From NCBI GenBank assembly GCA_029783825.1, contig JAREIK010017820.1, positions 1,618,501-1,682,500 of the forward strand: a stretch of DNA of 64,000 nucleotides, read 5' to 3'. Below are positions 34,997-47,946 of the stretch, one piece after another. The position numbers were made by a program, and so were the translations under genes. Each line of letters begins with the position of its first letter. The first letter of the stretch is position 1. The notes under the pieces were generated by a model. That model had not been told where the DNA came from, ran no database searches, and saw nothing but the letters and a program-made list of their open reading frames with translations. The stretch is from Sapria himalayana (lineage: Eukaryota; Streptophyta; Magnoliopsida; Malpighiales; Rafflesiaceae).

Positions 34997-37250
34997 TTTA
35001 TCAATTTTTATTTATCTTTTTGACTTAAAAATAAAAAATTTCAAATGGTTATGAGACTTCAATGGAATTACACCTGACATATGTTAGAGTCATGTGTTAG
35101 TTACTAGCTCTTGAAATTTGATTATGTCAAATATAAGAGTGACAAATATATTATTGATGATTCAGACACATGCAAATATATGTTTATCGTGTACACTCTC
35201 ACCACTTGCTTTGTACTTGGTTGAATGAGTGGTTTTAGTAAAATATTTAGTTGGTATATATGATACATTGTATTTAGGATCATATCTATTGAGTTAGAAT
35301 TTAAATATTTAAAATATTGGTCCTCTTCCAACTATATTATGCTTGGCTTCCTGCATAGATTCTAGCGTTAAGATGAATATGACCTAAACTATATTAGGAT
35401 ATATATCCACTTGAATGAACCAAACAGATGAACATGAATGTTTTATTTATGAAAAATTAATTGATATGTTTACATATTATAGAACTAAGTATCATACTTA
35501 TTCAGAGATTATGATTTTTTTTTATTTAATTCGTTATGAGCAAATAATGGGATTATTTATCAAATAAGAGTTAGTTATCTAAGTACTTATATACTGATTA
35601 ATAATTCATCCTTTTAAATGATGATAATAAATATTTCGAGTTTTTAGAAATCATATGAATCAACCTATTGTATACTCTCTAAATATCAATTCATCAACTA
35701 ACCACCACTTTAGTATTTAACATAGTATTGAATTTTACTTTTTATATGGAAGTCAATATTATCTTAGATAGTAGATTGATACTATGGTGAAATATACTTA
35801 GAAGTACACGAATACCAAAAAACTATGAATATTCGAGATTGGATATTTAGGATAAAGTAAGAATTATTGGAAAATAATAATTCATATGACATCGAGATCA
35901 ATGATATTGAGGCCATTACAAAAGATATCTTCAAATACAATATCTTTAGATACATACATGGCAATGATAATATACATCTATACTACCTTACTATAGACAT
36001 GAATTAATGAAATAATATTTTTGATTTTTTTTTTCATAGGATATGATATTTTGTTTGTTTTTAGAAGTCTATACATTATGATTCAAGTTATGCTATGTAT
36101 CATACTGATATTATGCTTATAAATTATTATTTTTCATTTAGCAAATTTATTATTTTTGAGTTGATCTAAATTTCAAAAAAATAATTGAGTCAATGATTTC
36201 AATTTAATTCAATTAATTTTATAATGAAATTTAAATATACAAATATATTGTACATGCATATTTGTAATTTTAATAACATTATTTTGTTATGTAAATATAA
36301 TATTTTTATTTTGCATAAAAATAAAATTTATTTTTCATTATATTTTAATTACGCACATTAAATTATGGCTTCCTGCTACACTGCCTAAAACTAGCATGAC
36401 CTGACATGAGCTAACTTGGATATTCTTAACCAACGACCTAGTGAATTATGTAGAGCATAGTAATATGGATGTTTGGTTCTGCCAGTACAACATGAGTTTT
36501 AATCTGTACTAGTATGATATGATTCATTTGACACTTCTATCGAACCTATATCTATAGTATTAAAGTATCAATCCTTTTTAGTTGTTGGAATTAACATGTT
36601 ATTGGTATTAATTTTATATTATATATATACAATAATTATTTGTATATTTCATTTTGTAAAATAAATATGAGTTTGATTTTTTTTTTATTAAAAATATACT
36701 AAGGTTGTTTAATTCATAAAAATATTAAACAAATATTTTAATTTTCTTTGATAATAAAGAAAATAATTATTTAATGCTATATCATAAAATGAAAAAATAT
36801 TTTTTATTTTACATTATACAGAATATCACACAAAAATCCAATTACTTTTTAAATGGAAACAAAAAAAATATTTTCTTCATTGTTTAAAATATTTTATTAT
36901 TTATATATAATTTAAAAAAATATCTTTTTTAAATAATAAAGATTATTTATTAGTTTTCTAGGAAGAAATTATTGATTAATTACATATTTTATGTTTATTA
37001 AAAAATTAAAAAAATGCAAATTAGTTTTGAATAAAAATTTAAAATATTAGTATATATTTTTTCATAATATAAAACAAAATTATTACATTAGTTAATTAAA
37101 AAATAATGAACTAATATAATATTATATCTATATTTTATGAAATTTAATTTAAGAATTAGTTTATTTTTTTTATTTGTTATATAATTATTTTCTTGGTGCA
37201 CCAATTCAAAAAAAATTTAAAAATTGAATCAAATTTTTAATATTTAAAAA
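34997..37250. other. AT-rich intergenic DNA, no gene seen (unit 2)
   Basis: Mirrors 7,906-10,190. The ttgacacttcta near 36,511-36,525 resembles a hAT right end but no matching left end was found. No supported coding frame. Confidence 0.6.
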
Positions 37251-37985
37251 TTGGTACACTCAACAATTAAGTAATTAAATCATTAAATATTGGTTTACTA
37301 ATTTTTATTAATACAAAATTACCCTTATTTTAAAAACAAACTAACCCAACTCTAAAAAAAACTTGTATGGAGCTCGATCGAGGAGCTCACTCGAGCTCTA
37401 GCGAGCTCCTCGTTCGAGCTCCTCGTTCGATCTCCAAGGAACTCCATGGATGATCTAGAAGTGCTATATCAAGCTCCTCGATGGAGCTCCATGGAATGGC
37501 TCCAGCAAGCTCTACGAAGGGGCTCGGCAAGCTCCATGGAGGAGCTCATGTAGCGTCAACAAGTTCCATGGTGGAACTAGTGGAGCTCCAACGAGCTCCA
37601 TGTAGGAGCTCCAACGAGCTCCATGTAGGAGCTCCAATGAACTCAATGTTGCTCTGGCGAGCTCCATAGAGGAGCTCGACGAGCTTCAGCTAGCTCTATG
37701 GAGGAGCTTGAAGAGCTCTAACTAGCTCTTCGTTGGAGCTCATGAAGCTCTAGCTAGCTCTACATGAACTTAGCCAAGGAACTCACTAGAGCTCCTCAAG
37801 CTCCACTTACGAGCTCGATGGAGCTCCTCCGTGGAGCTGGAGGAGCTCAAGCGAGCTCCTCGTTGGACCTCGAGGTGCTTCTTGTTAGAGCTCATTCGAG
37901 TTTTTTTTTAGAGTTAGATTAATTAGTTTTTAAAATAATAAATATTTTATATTAACATAAATTAGTGCATCAAAACATAATTACT
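37250..37985. mobile_element. Foldback element with GAGCTC-rich core (unit 2)
   Basis: Inverted arms near 37,260-37,365 and 37,905-37,985. The core 37,368-37,895 holds 22 GAGCTC palindromes by my count, more than the 17 of unit 1. A local block carrying agctccaacg and agctccatgtagg is duplicated here (about 37,580-37,635), showing that the core grows by tandem copying. The frame at 37,481-37,669 is a translation of the repeat. Confidence 0.6.
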
Positions 37986-37989
37986 TAAA

Positions 37990-38560
37990 AGACTGGTGTT
38001 CCTAATTTTTAAATAGAGAGAATTATGGTCTGTGGTACTCTTTCAAAAAAAATTTAAAATATGAAACTGTTATTTTAATGTTTTAAAAAAATGAACCAAA
38101 CTATAAATTAATTAAAAATTAGGACACTTAAATTCATAAGTCCTAAACTACCCTCGCCACTCTTCCCTACTTCTCATCCTTGGCCTTGCCCCCCATCCTC
38201 ACCTCTCATCCTCGCCCCTTGCTCATCTTCCCTCTCCATGAGCTCCATCGTGGAGCTCTATCGATGGAGTTTGACGAGCTCCATCGTAGAGTTCACTTGA
38301 GCCCCTCGAGCTCCTTGATGGATCTCTACGATGGAGCTTGTCAAGCTCTAGCGAGCTCCATGATAAACTCTTGGTGAGGGGAGACAAGCAAGGGGCAACG
38401 GCGAGCGGAAGAGAGAGGGGCGAGGATAGTTTACAACTTATGAATTCGAGCACCCTGAATTTTAATTTATTCATAATTTAGTGTATTTTTTTTCAAATAT
38501 TAAAAACTAGTTTCACATTTTTAATTTTTTTTTTGGAGTACCCTATAACATAATTCCCCC
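37990..38560. mobile_element. Second foldback element with GAGCTC core (unit 2)
   Basis: Counterpart of 10,867-11,430. Arms share aattcataagtc and ctaccctcgcc (38,130-38,160) with an inverted match at about 38,410-38,455. The core at 38,235-38,375 has GAGCTC-type repeats. No gene. Confidence 0.55.
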
Positions 38561-39221
38561 TTTTAAATACTAAACATAGTTTTTATTTTTAAATTTTTTT
38601 TTTTGGATTTGTACACCAAAATATAATTATCAATATTTTTGTATGATATTAAACAAAATGATTGATTTATCAATATATGTAATATTAATTTATATTTTAT
38701 TTATTTTTATAATTTAAATAGGTGTCATTTTTTATTATGTTTTATAAAAAGGAATTGAAATTTTATTATAATATAATATAATTTATTTATATATAAATAC
38801 ATACACATAGACATACATAAGGACAAATTTATTTATTTTTTTATTTATTTTTTTATAAAATACGAATAAAGTTTAAATTCAAAGGATTATTTATTTTACA
38901 AAATAAAATTAAAAATAATTTATCTCTATGTATTAAATATTAATATTATATACGTAAACTTAAAATAATATTACCAAATGTAATCAAGAAAATTAAGTTT
39001 TGTGATGAGAAAATAAAAACATTTATATATTGCTACCATTTGATTATGTTTTATTATACTAAAAATCTAAAATACATAACAACCATCTTAGGTGATTTTA
39101 ATAATGATATATTTGAATACTTAAAATGTGATTATTTTTAGTCGTAAAGCAAAATTTTAAAAATGCAAAATTATTTCCTACTCTCCGGCAAATGCCCTTT
39201 AAAGTAGAAAAGCATAAAAGA

Positions 39222-39250
39222 TGACGCGCTATCAAAGTCCAATGATGACG
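39222..39250 (+). promoter_or_regulatory. Paired TGACG motifs upstream of protease 2
   Basis: TGACG at 39,222-39,226 and 39,246-39,250 with the same 24-bp spacing as upstream of copy 1. The second reads TGACGCAT here and TGACGTAT in unit 1. Confidence 0.4.
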
Positions 39251-39350
39251 CATCAGAGACTGATGATTTTTCTTGGGGAGCGCAAAAGTTCTAGAAGACC
39301 TAGCCCGAGCCCATTCGACGACAATGTTTTGTTCTTCCCCGGGATCTTAC

Positions 39351-39357
39351 TATAAAA
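39351..39357 (+). promoter_or_regulatory. TATA box of protease 2
   Basis: tataaaa 139 bp upstream of the start codon. The flanking region (gagaaagacgctatttttctcac) is conserved between both copies. Confidence 0.65.
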
Positions 39358-39489
39358 TCTGAGAAAGACGCTATTTTTTCTCACATTTCATTTTCGCGTC
39401 TAAATTGCCCAATCGACTGTAACTGTACTTTATCGGACGCAACCCATTCCCCTGTCTGTTATTGTTTTACTCCCGCCAAAGTCCAATCA

Positions 39490-41778
39490 ATGGCAATCTC
39501 TCTCTTCTTACTGGTTTTTCTCATCTCCTTCACATCGCAACAGCTCCCAACCATGGCTGCTCGCAAAATTTATAACGTCCGTGTTATTGCTCATGCTAAG
39601 CCTGCTATTTATCCGAACCACCTTAACTGGTATTCCACCGAGCTCACTCAGCCCGGTGAAATGCGACAAGCGTACGAGCAAGTCTATCATGGCTTCTCCG
39701 CCTCTCTTTCACCAGAACGAGCAGAGGAGCTCTCTGCGCATGCTGCAGTTCTCCAAGTTTCCGAGGATATTGTTTATCAACTGCACACCACTCGCTCCCC
39801 GGAATTCATTGGACTAAGCAAAAATAATGTGTTTTGGCCCAAAACAAACTATGGATCTAAAATGATCATAGGTATCTTGGATACTGGAATATGGCCCGAG
39901 CATGCCAGTTTCAACTGTGAGAGTCCTAGACGTGTTCCTCCCAAGTGGAAAGGTGAGTGTCAGACTGGACAGCAGTTCCTTCAATCTCAATGTAACAACA
40001 AGTTGATTGGGGCTCGGTATTTCACAAATGGGTATCATGCATTTTTTCGTAACTATGTATCTACCAAAACATTGGAGTATCGCTCAGCGAGAGATGCTCA
40101 TGGTCACGGAACGCACACAGCATCGACTGCTGCCGGCTGTTTCGCAAAGGGTGCAAACTTGAGTGGTTCTGCGGCCGGAGTAGCAAAGGGAGTTGCTCCA
40201 AAAGCACACCTGGCTGTTTACAAGGTCTGTTGGGCCATCATAGGTTGCCTCACTTCCGATATTCTGGCTGCTTTAGAAAGTGCAGTCACAGATGGTGTTC
40301 ATGTGATTTCGATGTCTCTTGGATCTAACCTTCATATTCCACTTTCTTTGGATGTGATTGCAATTGCTTCATTCGCTGCGATTTCTAAGGGAATTTCCGT
40401 TGTGTCGTCGGCGGGTAATAGTGGTCCTGGTTCGTTTTCTTTGTCTAATGAAGCCCCTTGGGAATTTATAGTTGGCGCATCTTCAATTGACCGAAATTTT
40501 CCTGCTGTCGCGGTGCTCGGCAACCGCACGAAACTAACTGGGGCCTCCTTGTATAGTGCCTCCTCGTTTAAAAATCACGAGTATCGTCTTGTTTTTCCCG
40601 GCATTAGTGATACTTCTTCTGGTTCCGCTATGTGCTTGGATGGTCATCTTGATGCTGATGTGGTCCGAGGCAATGTTGTTGTTTGTGTTCGAGGTGTTAG
40701 CCCGCGAGTAGAAAAGGGCTTCGTTGTTAAAAAACTAGGTGGCCTGGGAATGATACTCATCAATTCTGAGCTTGAAGGAGAAGAACTAGTTGCAGACTAT
40801 CATGTTCTCCCTGCTATTGCTCTCGGATCCCGTGCAGGCCAAATTCTCTTGGATTATGTTAATTCGAACGTAGAAGCTTATGTATCTATGCGATTTTTCG
40901 GCACTGCGATGAACGTCAAACCAGCCCCCGTCGTTTCATCCTTTTCATCGAGGGGACCATCTTTGTTTAGTCCCCAGATTCTCAAGCCAGATATTGTCGC
41001 TCCCGGCATCAACATCCTCGCCGCTTGGCCGCCAGTCGTTTCGTTAACCGAATTAGACATTGACAAACGCCGATCTTCATTTAACATCCTATCCGGAACT
41101 TCAATGTCTTGCCCTCACGTAAGTGGCGCCGTTGCCTTGCTTATGTCTGCAAGGCCAAGATGGAGTCCTGCTGCAATACGATCTGCCATGATGACGACGG
41201 CGAATGTGCATGATAACGACGGGCATTTGGTCGCCGACTCGTTCTCTGGTAAAGCTGCCTCGCCGTTCGCTCTTGGTTCTGGGAATATCAATCTCAGGAA
41301 GGCAAATGATCCTGGTCTCGTCTATGACATAGCCTCGAATGATTACGTCCTCTTGTATTGTTCGCTATTTAACCAATCGGTGGTTCTCCAAGTCTTCGGT
41401 GGGCATGCTAATTGTTCGTCCAAGATGCCGCCGGAGAATCTGAATTATCCTTCTTTCTCAGCCGTTTTCTCATCTTCAAGGAGCACTAGTGGAACAGTCA
41501 AGAAAGTATTTGTTCGAACCGCCACCAATGTTGGTGCCTCAGACGCGGTTTACCATGCCAAGATCGTGTTTCCTGTCGGAGTGTCAGTCAGAGTCGATCC
41601 TCCATTGCTGGTCTTCGACAATACCACGGCGAGAAAGACCTTCGTCGTGACCATCCAATTGAATGCCACCCTTCTGCAGGTCCTGAATTCTTCCTCCAAA
41701 GCCATCCATGGTTCGCTCACTTGGTTTAATTCCCTTCACGCCGTACGTTCTCCCATTGTCGTCTTCTCATTGTCCTAA
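39490..41778 (+). CDS. Subtilisin-like serine protease (SBT1-type), copy 2
   Basis: Intronless, 762 aa, the tandem paralogue of 15,784-18,069. Signal peptide at about 1-24 (LFLLVFLISF core), I9 prodomain to about 100, catalytic Asp131 (DTGIWPEH), His206 (HGHGTHTAST), Asn310 (SSAGNSGPG) and Ser538 (GTSMSCPHVSG). PA-like insert at about 350-470 and Fn3-like C-terminal domain from about 650. It differs from copy 1 at roughly 100 positions plus one extra codon near residue 403. Differences cluster in the signal peptide, at 180-200 and 340-365, and in the C-terminal domain; residues 500-610 differ at only six positions. Predicted secreted endopeptidase; substrate unknown. No sign of pseudogenisation. 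Confidence 0.96.
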   Translation: MAISLFLLVFLISFTSQQLPTMAARKIYNVRVIAHAKPAIYPNHLNWYSTELTQPGEMRQAYEQVYHGFSASLSPERAEELSAHAAVLQVSEDIVYQLHTTRSPEFIGLSKNNVFWPKTNYGSKMIIGILDTGIWPEHASFNCESPRRVPPKWKGECQTGQQFLQSQCNNKLIGARYFTNGYHAFFRNYVSTKTLEYRSARDAHGHGTHTASTAAGCFAKGANLSGSAAGVAKGVAPKAHLAVYKVCWAIIGCLTSDILAALESAVTDGVHVISMSLGSNLHIPLSLDVIAIASFAAISKGISVVSSAGNSGPGSFSLSNEAPWEFIVGASSIDRNFPAVAVLGNRTKLTGASLYSASSFKNHEYRLVFPGISDTSSGSAMCLDGHLDADVVRGNVVVCVRGVSPRVEKGFVVKKLGGLGMILINSELEGEELVADYHVLPAIALGSRAGQILLDYVNSNVEAYVSMRFFGTAMNVKPAPVVSSFSSRGPSLFSPQILKPDIVAPGINILAAWPPVVSLTELDIDKRRSSFNILSGTSMSCPHVSGAVALLMSARPRWSPAAIRSAMMTTANVHDNDGHLVADSFSGKAASPFALGSGNINLRKANDPGLVYDIASNDYVLLYCSLFNQSVVLQVFGGHANCSSKMPPENLNYPSFSAVFSSSRSTSGTVKKVFVRTATNVGASDAVYHAKIVFPVGVSVRVDPPLLVFDNTTARKTFVVTIQLNATLLQVLNSSSKAIHGSLTWFNSLHAVRSPIVVFSLS

Positions 41779-41876
41779 AAGGCCTTGTTTTTATGTTTTC
41801 ATCGTGAAAAGTCTGTCTTTGGTTTTTTTTTTTTAAAGTGTCTGCTAATGATTTGATTCATAAATGCCTACAAATT

Positions 41877-42289
41877 TAATTTTTTATTCCCGCACGCTTC
41901 CTTTCTTTAAAATTGCACTCTGATATTTACATGCTTTTTTTTGATATGTAAATGCATCTTACTTTAGTATTTTTACATTAAATTTTACCTAGGTTATATT
42001 TGTTTTTAGTGATAAATGAATATTATTATGCAACATATTATAAAATATAAAGTAATTTAATTAAATATTTAATTCAAATGATCATTTTTGCTAATTAGAG
42101 TGTGATAATCTACTCCTATTTAGCTAAGGTCAATTCATCACACAACATAAATGTTTTTTTTTTCCTTTCTACTTTTCTCCAAAAAAGTCCTGAAATCTTT
42201 TCTTCTTAAGTCTAACAACTAAATTTGAGAAAGGTTCAAGTTAAGTGGTTACTTAACACTTATTGATATCAAGTTATCAATGATACATG
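41877..42289. other. AT-rich spacer between unit 2 and unit 3
   Basis: About 0.4 kb with no recognised gene or repeat. The equivalent junction between units 1 and 2 is about 7 kb. Confidence 0.6.
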
Positions 42290-43723
42290 AATAAGAGATA
42301 ACTTCCAACTTGAAATACTCTCAACATTATGTCCTCCAACCTTAACTCGTTGGATAATTGTTATAAAAACAATGTGAATTCTATGCATAATTCTGAAATG
42401 GAAACCTATGCCTCTTGAAATTTGCTCTATAGTAAGTTCGATCTACATTGATTGAAAATTACAAAAATAATATGAATGCCTCTGAATTAGAAGCCTCAGC
42501 AGCCTCAGATTTTACTTAATTCTGATGAATTTTCTGAAAATACTGGCATATGAAAGTCCTGAATATAAGTAAATTGAATATGAATTTTGGAATAAATAAA
42601 ACATGCTTGAATCTGAAAATATGAGGGCATTTAAGGAGTAAGGCTTGCACACTGCCTCTTCTCCTAGTCATCCACAAACTTTTGGTCAGAAAAAAATTTC
42701 GTGTAGTAATTTGTTCTTGGGTAACAAAACATTGGAGAATATTATCAAATTAACATATTTTCCCTCAAAGCATATTAGAAATACATATTTTGAAAATGAA
42801 GATATTCAACACAGCATTGAAATTTGGAAAAATTGTTTAGTCGATCATTTTGTTACAAAAAATCCTGGATTTGGATTACTCAAGAAGTTTATTTGATAAA
42901 CAATGGAAGATTAATGTTCAAATTGTTCAGCATCCTAGTGGATTGATTTTATTTAAATTCAAGACTACGATGAAAATGAAAGAAGTGTTAGGGGCTGACC
43001 CATATCTAGTCTTAGGTAGACCATTGCATATTAAGCCACTCCCCGTTGGATTCCACCATGGTTTAGCGGAACTGGCCAAAATTTTAATTTAAGTGAAGTT
43101 TCCAAACTTCCCCACACATTTATGGAACCTAATTGGGATAAGTAAAGTAGCTAGCTGCATAAGATAGCTATTGCACATGGATAAACTAATCTTCAATGCT
43201 TCAATAATAACGTATGCTAGAGCGCTAGTGAAAATTAATCTTAATATAGATTTGCCTAATGAAATCTTCCATACTTTTCTGGATATTCCAAAAATTTGTC
43301 AACCGGTAAGTTATGAAAATCTCTTTATTCTTTAATTTTTATTCTTTATTTGGGCATAAGATGGATAGCTACCAAAAGATACTTAAAGAAGAGGATGCAA
43401 ATGAGCCCTCCCTCCCAAGTAGCCCCAAAGATACTGGAGCAGAGGAAGTAGATGACCTAGAGAATACAAAAGAACCAGCCTCGATAAAGTAGAACCCAAT
43501 TTCAAATAATAAAAGAGCAGATGGAGCAAATTCCCCCACAGAAGAAGGCCAATGCTCACCTACTCAAAGATCTGAATGCCATATAAAATGCTCCCCTAAT
43601 CTCTAGCATGAACAAGAGGAATGCCCAACACTTCTGGAAGAGGAGAAAGATTCATTCAAACTGGTCAAAGCTAAAAAAAAAAGGGAAATCCCAAACTTTA
43701 AACCCGAGGAACGAAATTAAGTC
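42290..43723 (+). mobile_element. Degenerate LINE ORF1 part (unit 3), left of nested LINE
   Basis: ORF1 remnants: 42,645-42,896, then 42,850-43,092 containing DKQWKINVQIVQHPSG and GRPLHIKPLPVGFHHGL (DUF4283-like), then broken segments to about 43,700. It resumes at 50,061 after the nested minus-strand LINE. The matching uninterrupted sequence in unit 2 is about 25,130-26,740. Confidence 0.8.
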
Positions 43724-43741
43724 TAAAGACCATCCCTATAG
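43724..43741. repeat. Target-site duplication of nested LINE, left copy
   Basis: taaagaccatccctatag. It matches 50,043-50,060 (taaagaccctcactatag) at 16 of 18 positions. The unit 2 site near 26,737-26,755 has one related copy and no insertion. Confidence 0.85.
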
Positions 43742-43789
43742 ATTTTTTTTTTTGATAAATAAAGAAACACTATCAAAATTTTTTATAAT

Positions 43790-46700
43790 CTAAGGCATAT
43801 GTAGCAACTTGTGCTCCTTATGAAATACAATATACATCTCTGTTTTGATATTCCTAATTATAAAATCAGCATTAGTAGCTTTCCCTTCATGTAATCGCCT
43901 GTTTCTCTCCTTCCACATATGATAAACTATTGCAGCGGGGGTAGCTATCCTTAGATTATTTTCCGTTGAATTAGCTTCGTACAGCTTCTTTAGGATTTTG
44001 AAACTCATTGAAATTGAGAATATATCACCTCTTATCTTGGCCCAAGCTTGGACTTCTTCAAGGATGTACCTAGAAAAACCACAATTAAAGAAAATGTGAT
44101 TGAAAGATTCTACCGACCCGCAGAATTCACAGTTGATGCTTGAGGGCATGAACAGTTTAACCTTGGTCTAAAATTTGCCCTGCCTGGCAATCCACAAGTT
44201 GACTGCATGCTTTGGTATATGGTTTTTGATCCAGATAGTTTTCGCCCATGAACTTCCCTTTTTAGGATTAGAATCAGCAAGAAAATGATATACCCTGCAC
44301 ACAATTCTACCCTCATCGCCCCAGGTAGATAATAGAAAATTTGCAGCTTCCTTTGAGCCAGCTTTATGCACAAGTATATCTCGAATAGAAATCAGATTCT
44401 TCAAGAAGGGGGGATCTTCTTTAGAGCATCGCAATTCCCAGATATTCGCAGAATGTAAATAAATATGGTGGATCCATTTGATCCAAAGAGTATCTTCTTT
44501 CTTATTTATTCTCCACCAGGTTTTAATAAAAAAAGCTTTGTTCCATGTGGGGATATTGAGTAAGCCATGGCCCCCAAGGTTAGTGGGCAGGCATACTTTC
44601 TCCCAAGCAACTTTGGGTCTGTATCTGCCTTGGGTGCACACGCCCCAAAGGAATCTTCGGCATGCTCCTTCGATGGATTTGATAACATAAGAGGGGAGCA
44701 AGAAAACTGAGAACCAGTAGCCCTCAATCCCTTGTACAATTGTACGCAAGAGCTCTAACCTGTCAGCTATAGAGAGCAATTTCCCAGCCCATTGATGGAT
44801 GGCTGAAGTGATTTTGGCAAGGAGAATCAAAAACTGAGAAAATATAAGGCGGCTGGATGAAAGGGGAACGCCAAGGAATACAAACGGTAAAGTTCCCTCC
44901 ATAAACCCGGATGCAACAATAATTTTTCTTTTAATAGCTTCGTTTACTCCTCCAAAGAAGATATTCAATTTCGAGGAGTTAACATTCAGCCCAGAACCCT
45001 CGTAGAATTCTTGTAATGTTTTCAAGATAATAGAAGCCGAAGCTATGTCGCCTCTAGAGAAGATGATCAAGTCATCAGCGTACATCAGGTGCGTTATCTT
45101 AAGCGAGGCGCACCCTGGGTGGTACGAGGGCCAGTCCATAGAGGCAAGTTGTCTGGACAGATATTCCATGCATATGGTAAATAGATACGGAGAGATGAGG
45201 TCGCCCTGCCTAAGGCCACGCTGGCCTTTAAAAAATCCATGAAGCTGCCCATTTATTGCCACTGAGTAGGAGGTAGTGCTAATACACTCATAAATAGTGT
45301 CAATAAACTGTTTGGGGAAGTTAAGGCCAGCTAGGACTTCTATAAGGAAGTTGCATTCAACGGTGTCGAAGGCTTTTTGGATGTCAATTTTAAAGAAGCA
45401 TCGCGGAGAGATACGCTTTCGAGTGTATCTCCTAATCAGCCCTTGAGCAAGAAGGAAATTATCAGAGATAAGATGCCCTTGAATAAAGGCTCTCTGCGCA
45501 GGGCTGATAATACGATCCATTACCATCTTTAGGCGTGATGCAATAAGTTTTGAAATGATTTTGTATATGACATTGCAACAAGAAATTGGGCGGTAATCCT
45601 TAATAGATGAAGCATGAGTCGATTTCGGGATTAGAGTGATATATGCGTGATTAATTTGCCTCAACATTTTCTTGGAGAGAAAAAACCTCTTGATTTCATT
45701 GGAAATGTCACCTCCAATGTATTGCCACAAAGCTCTAAAAAATTCAGCCGTATAGCCATCCGGCCCTGGTGATTTTGAGCTTCCCATTGAGAAAACAACA
45801 CTTTTAATCTCCTTGGAGGAGAAGGAGAGATTAAGTAAGCTGTGATCCGCCTTACTAAGTCTCGTCCCATTACCAATAATATCCTTATCATTACAATTTC
45901 TGGCCCTTGACATACCTAGTAAATCCTTAGAATAGGATACAAATGTATCCGCAATATCCTTATTGGAGGTCGAGTAACACCCATTATCTTTAACAATTGT
46001 TACAATTTTATTTTTTCTGCAGTTTGGAACTAGTTAGAGAATGGAAAAATCTGATACATTTATCACTCTCCTTGAGATATTTAATCTTGGCCTTCTGCCT
46101 GAGGAAGGAGAGCTCACACTCCTCTAGCTTCCTTAGGCTAATCTTATGTTGGGTCTCCAAAGCTTTTACATCTAGTCGAGGGCGCATAAATATTTCTTCT
46201 TAGACAGCCTTTAAGGCCTCTCTGGCCCGATTAACTCTCATGCATATATGACTAAAATGTCTGTCATTTAATTTCTTAAGGGGCTCTTTCAATAATTTTA
46301 GTTTCGCGACAATCCGAAACATAGCTGAGCCCGCCACATTGCCTTTCCAAATGCTTTGTAGCAGCGGGTGGAAGTCCTTATGGGATAACCACATGTTGCA
46401 GAATTTAAAAGGGATGAGCCTCCCTTTGTCTGCATGTTCCGTAGACATGAGAATTAGACAGTGATCCGAGTATACTCCAGGAGCCAGGAATTTGATGTGG
46501 CTGTCAAGTTGTAGATTGGCCCATTCCCTGTTCGTCAATGCTCTATCGAGCTTGCTGGAGACCCTTCCGTTTGTCCAGGTAAAAAAATTCTCCGAAGAGG
46601 GGAGGTCATCCATGCCTAAACGTGAAAAACATTCGAGTGCATCGTGACATTCATAGTTGGAGTCAATTCTGCCTCCAACTCTGTCTAGGCCGAATAAGGG

Positions 46701-47126
46701 GGAGTTGAAGTCCCCTATTAGAGCCCAAGGGAATGGATTTGCTCCTTCTTCCACTAAGTCCTTCCATAGACTCCTTCTGGAAACCACCGAATGAAGGCCA
46801 TATATGATGAAAATTCTAAAAGGAATGCCTTTCTCTTTGTCCATTACATGAAGAGTAATAAGCTGAGCTGAGCATGAGAGTACTCTTATGTCAGAGGTTT
46901 GCGGGTCTCATAAAACCATGATCCTCTCGTATTTATAACATGGAAAGTTGTCCATTATGCTGAATTTCTTGAATTTCATACGCATGAGCCAAGCTAGTTT
47001 ATCACAGTTGAGCTTGGCTTCCCCAATAGTGAAAATATCAACGGAGTAGGCCTGAAACAATCGAAGCACCTCCTTGTGCTCGAGGGGACAAGAAAACCCT
47101 CTGATATTCCAGTACGCTATTCTCAT
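43790..47126 (-). pseudogene. LINE ORF2: endonuclease, reverse transcriptase, zf-RVT
   Basis: The apurinic-type endonuclease begins MRIAYWNIRGF at 47,126 and includes IGDFNSPL, FFTWTNGR and a YSDH terminus (about 46,460). The reverse transcriptase frame 45,913-44,168 has the SPGPDGYTAEFF entry, LRQGDLISPYLF and the YADD catalytic motif (45,071-45,082). The C-terminal zinc knuckle domain (CEFCGSVESFNHIFFNC) is at 44,149-43,790. Breaks: TGA near 46,905, TAA near 46,197, TAG near 44,165, and a one-base frameshift in an A run at about 46,005-46,015. All else is in frame. It once drove target-primed reverse transcription; now inactive as it stands. Confidence 0.9.
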
Positions 47127-47662
47127 TAGCTAAATATATAATGTATACCATCAATTGGTAGCATAGAACCCACAAAGGTGACAATGCAAGCATATGAGTA
47201 GATAGAATCCCATACAATAGGGCCATGCAGCAAAGCCCTTATGGTCACCCGTACTACCGCATTATGTAGATACTTCTCGATACAGCTCCTCCAGTGCCAG
47301 CGAGGAAGCCCCCGAACAACATCCATCAAGGATAGGTTGCCCTGTCGGTGCCCCTCAATACTAGATACTCTCATCTCTCCGAATACATCCAGATTGATCA
47401 CATTCCATTTCTTACCCTTACATAAGAATGCCACCCTTACATCAGAAATCCCCTTCTTACCAGACATAGGGGGCACCGAGTGAGGCTCCCAATGAGATGT
47501 TATGAGTGATAAGACCTTGGCAAGTGTAGAGACGTTGCAATAGAAATCATACATAATCCACCTATATATATATATTGCATCATCACAGCAGGCATTTTTA
47601 AAAATTATCCAAGAGAGTCCAAGATCTCCACACCGGCAGGGAGCAATAAGCATGTCTACCAA
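47126..47662 (-). other. Open frame in the LINE spacer, unrecognised
   Basis: 178 codons between ORF1 and ORF2, ending where ORF2 begins. It carries DVRVAFLCKGKKWNVINLD-type sequence and corresponds in position to spacer DNA in units 1 to 3 that also has short open frames. I do not recognise a domain. It may be non-coding spacer or an ORF2 leader. Confidence 0.35.
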
Positions 47663-47946
47663 TGCAGAACAGCTGATTTCAGGACCTAGGACCAGGCCTA
47701 AACTTTGAGATTATTAAAAAAATCCAGACGGCATTTTTTGGTTTTCTTGTTGCATGCATTTCCCTTTGACACACTCCATGCCACTCCTAGAGGTGCCCAC
47801 ACCTCTCCCCAAATTCCCTTCAAATACAACACCAATGAGGGGAGAATCCCCCTCATTCTCCAACCTCCAAAGCTCCAAAAATCAAGAAAAAAACCAAAAA
47901 AAGCAACAGTAAAAACTTCACAATTCAAAGGGAGGGGGCCCCTGAC

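Larger units (their letters stand above)
27271..41876 (+). repeat. Tandem duplication unit 2
   Basis: Direct-repeat partner of 1-18,170. Its true left edge is probably further left: the LINE ORF1 part at about 25,130-27,270 belongs to the same LINE and is matched by 42,290-43,723 plus 50,061-50,570 in unit 3. It ends shortly after the second protease gene, where the two copies stop matching (about 41,876). Confidence 0.9.
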
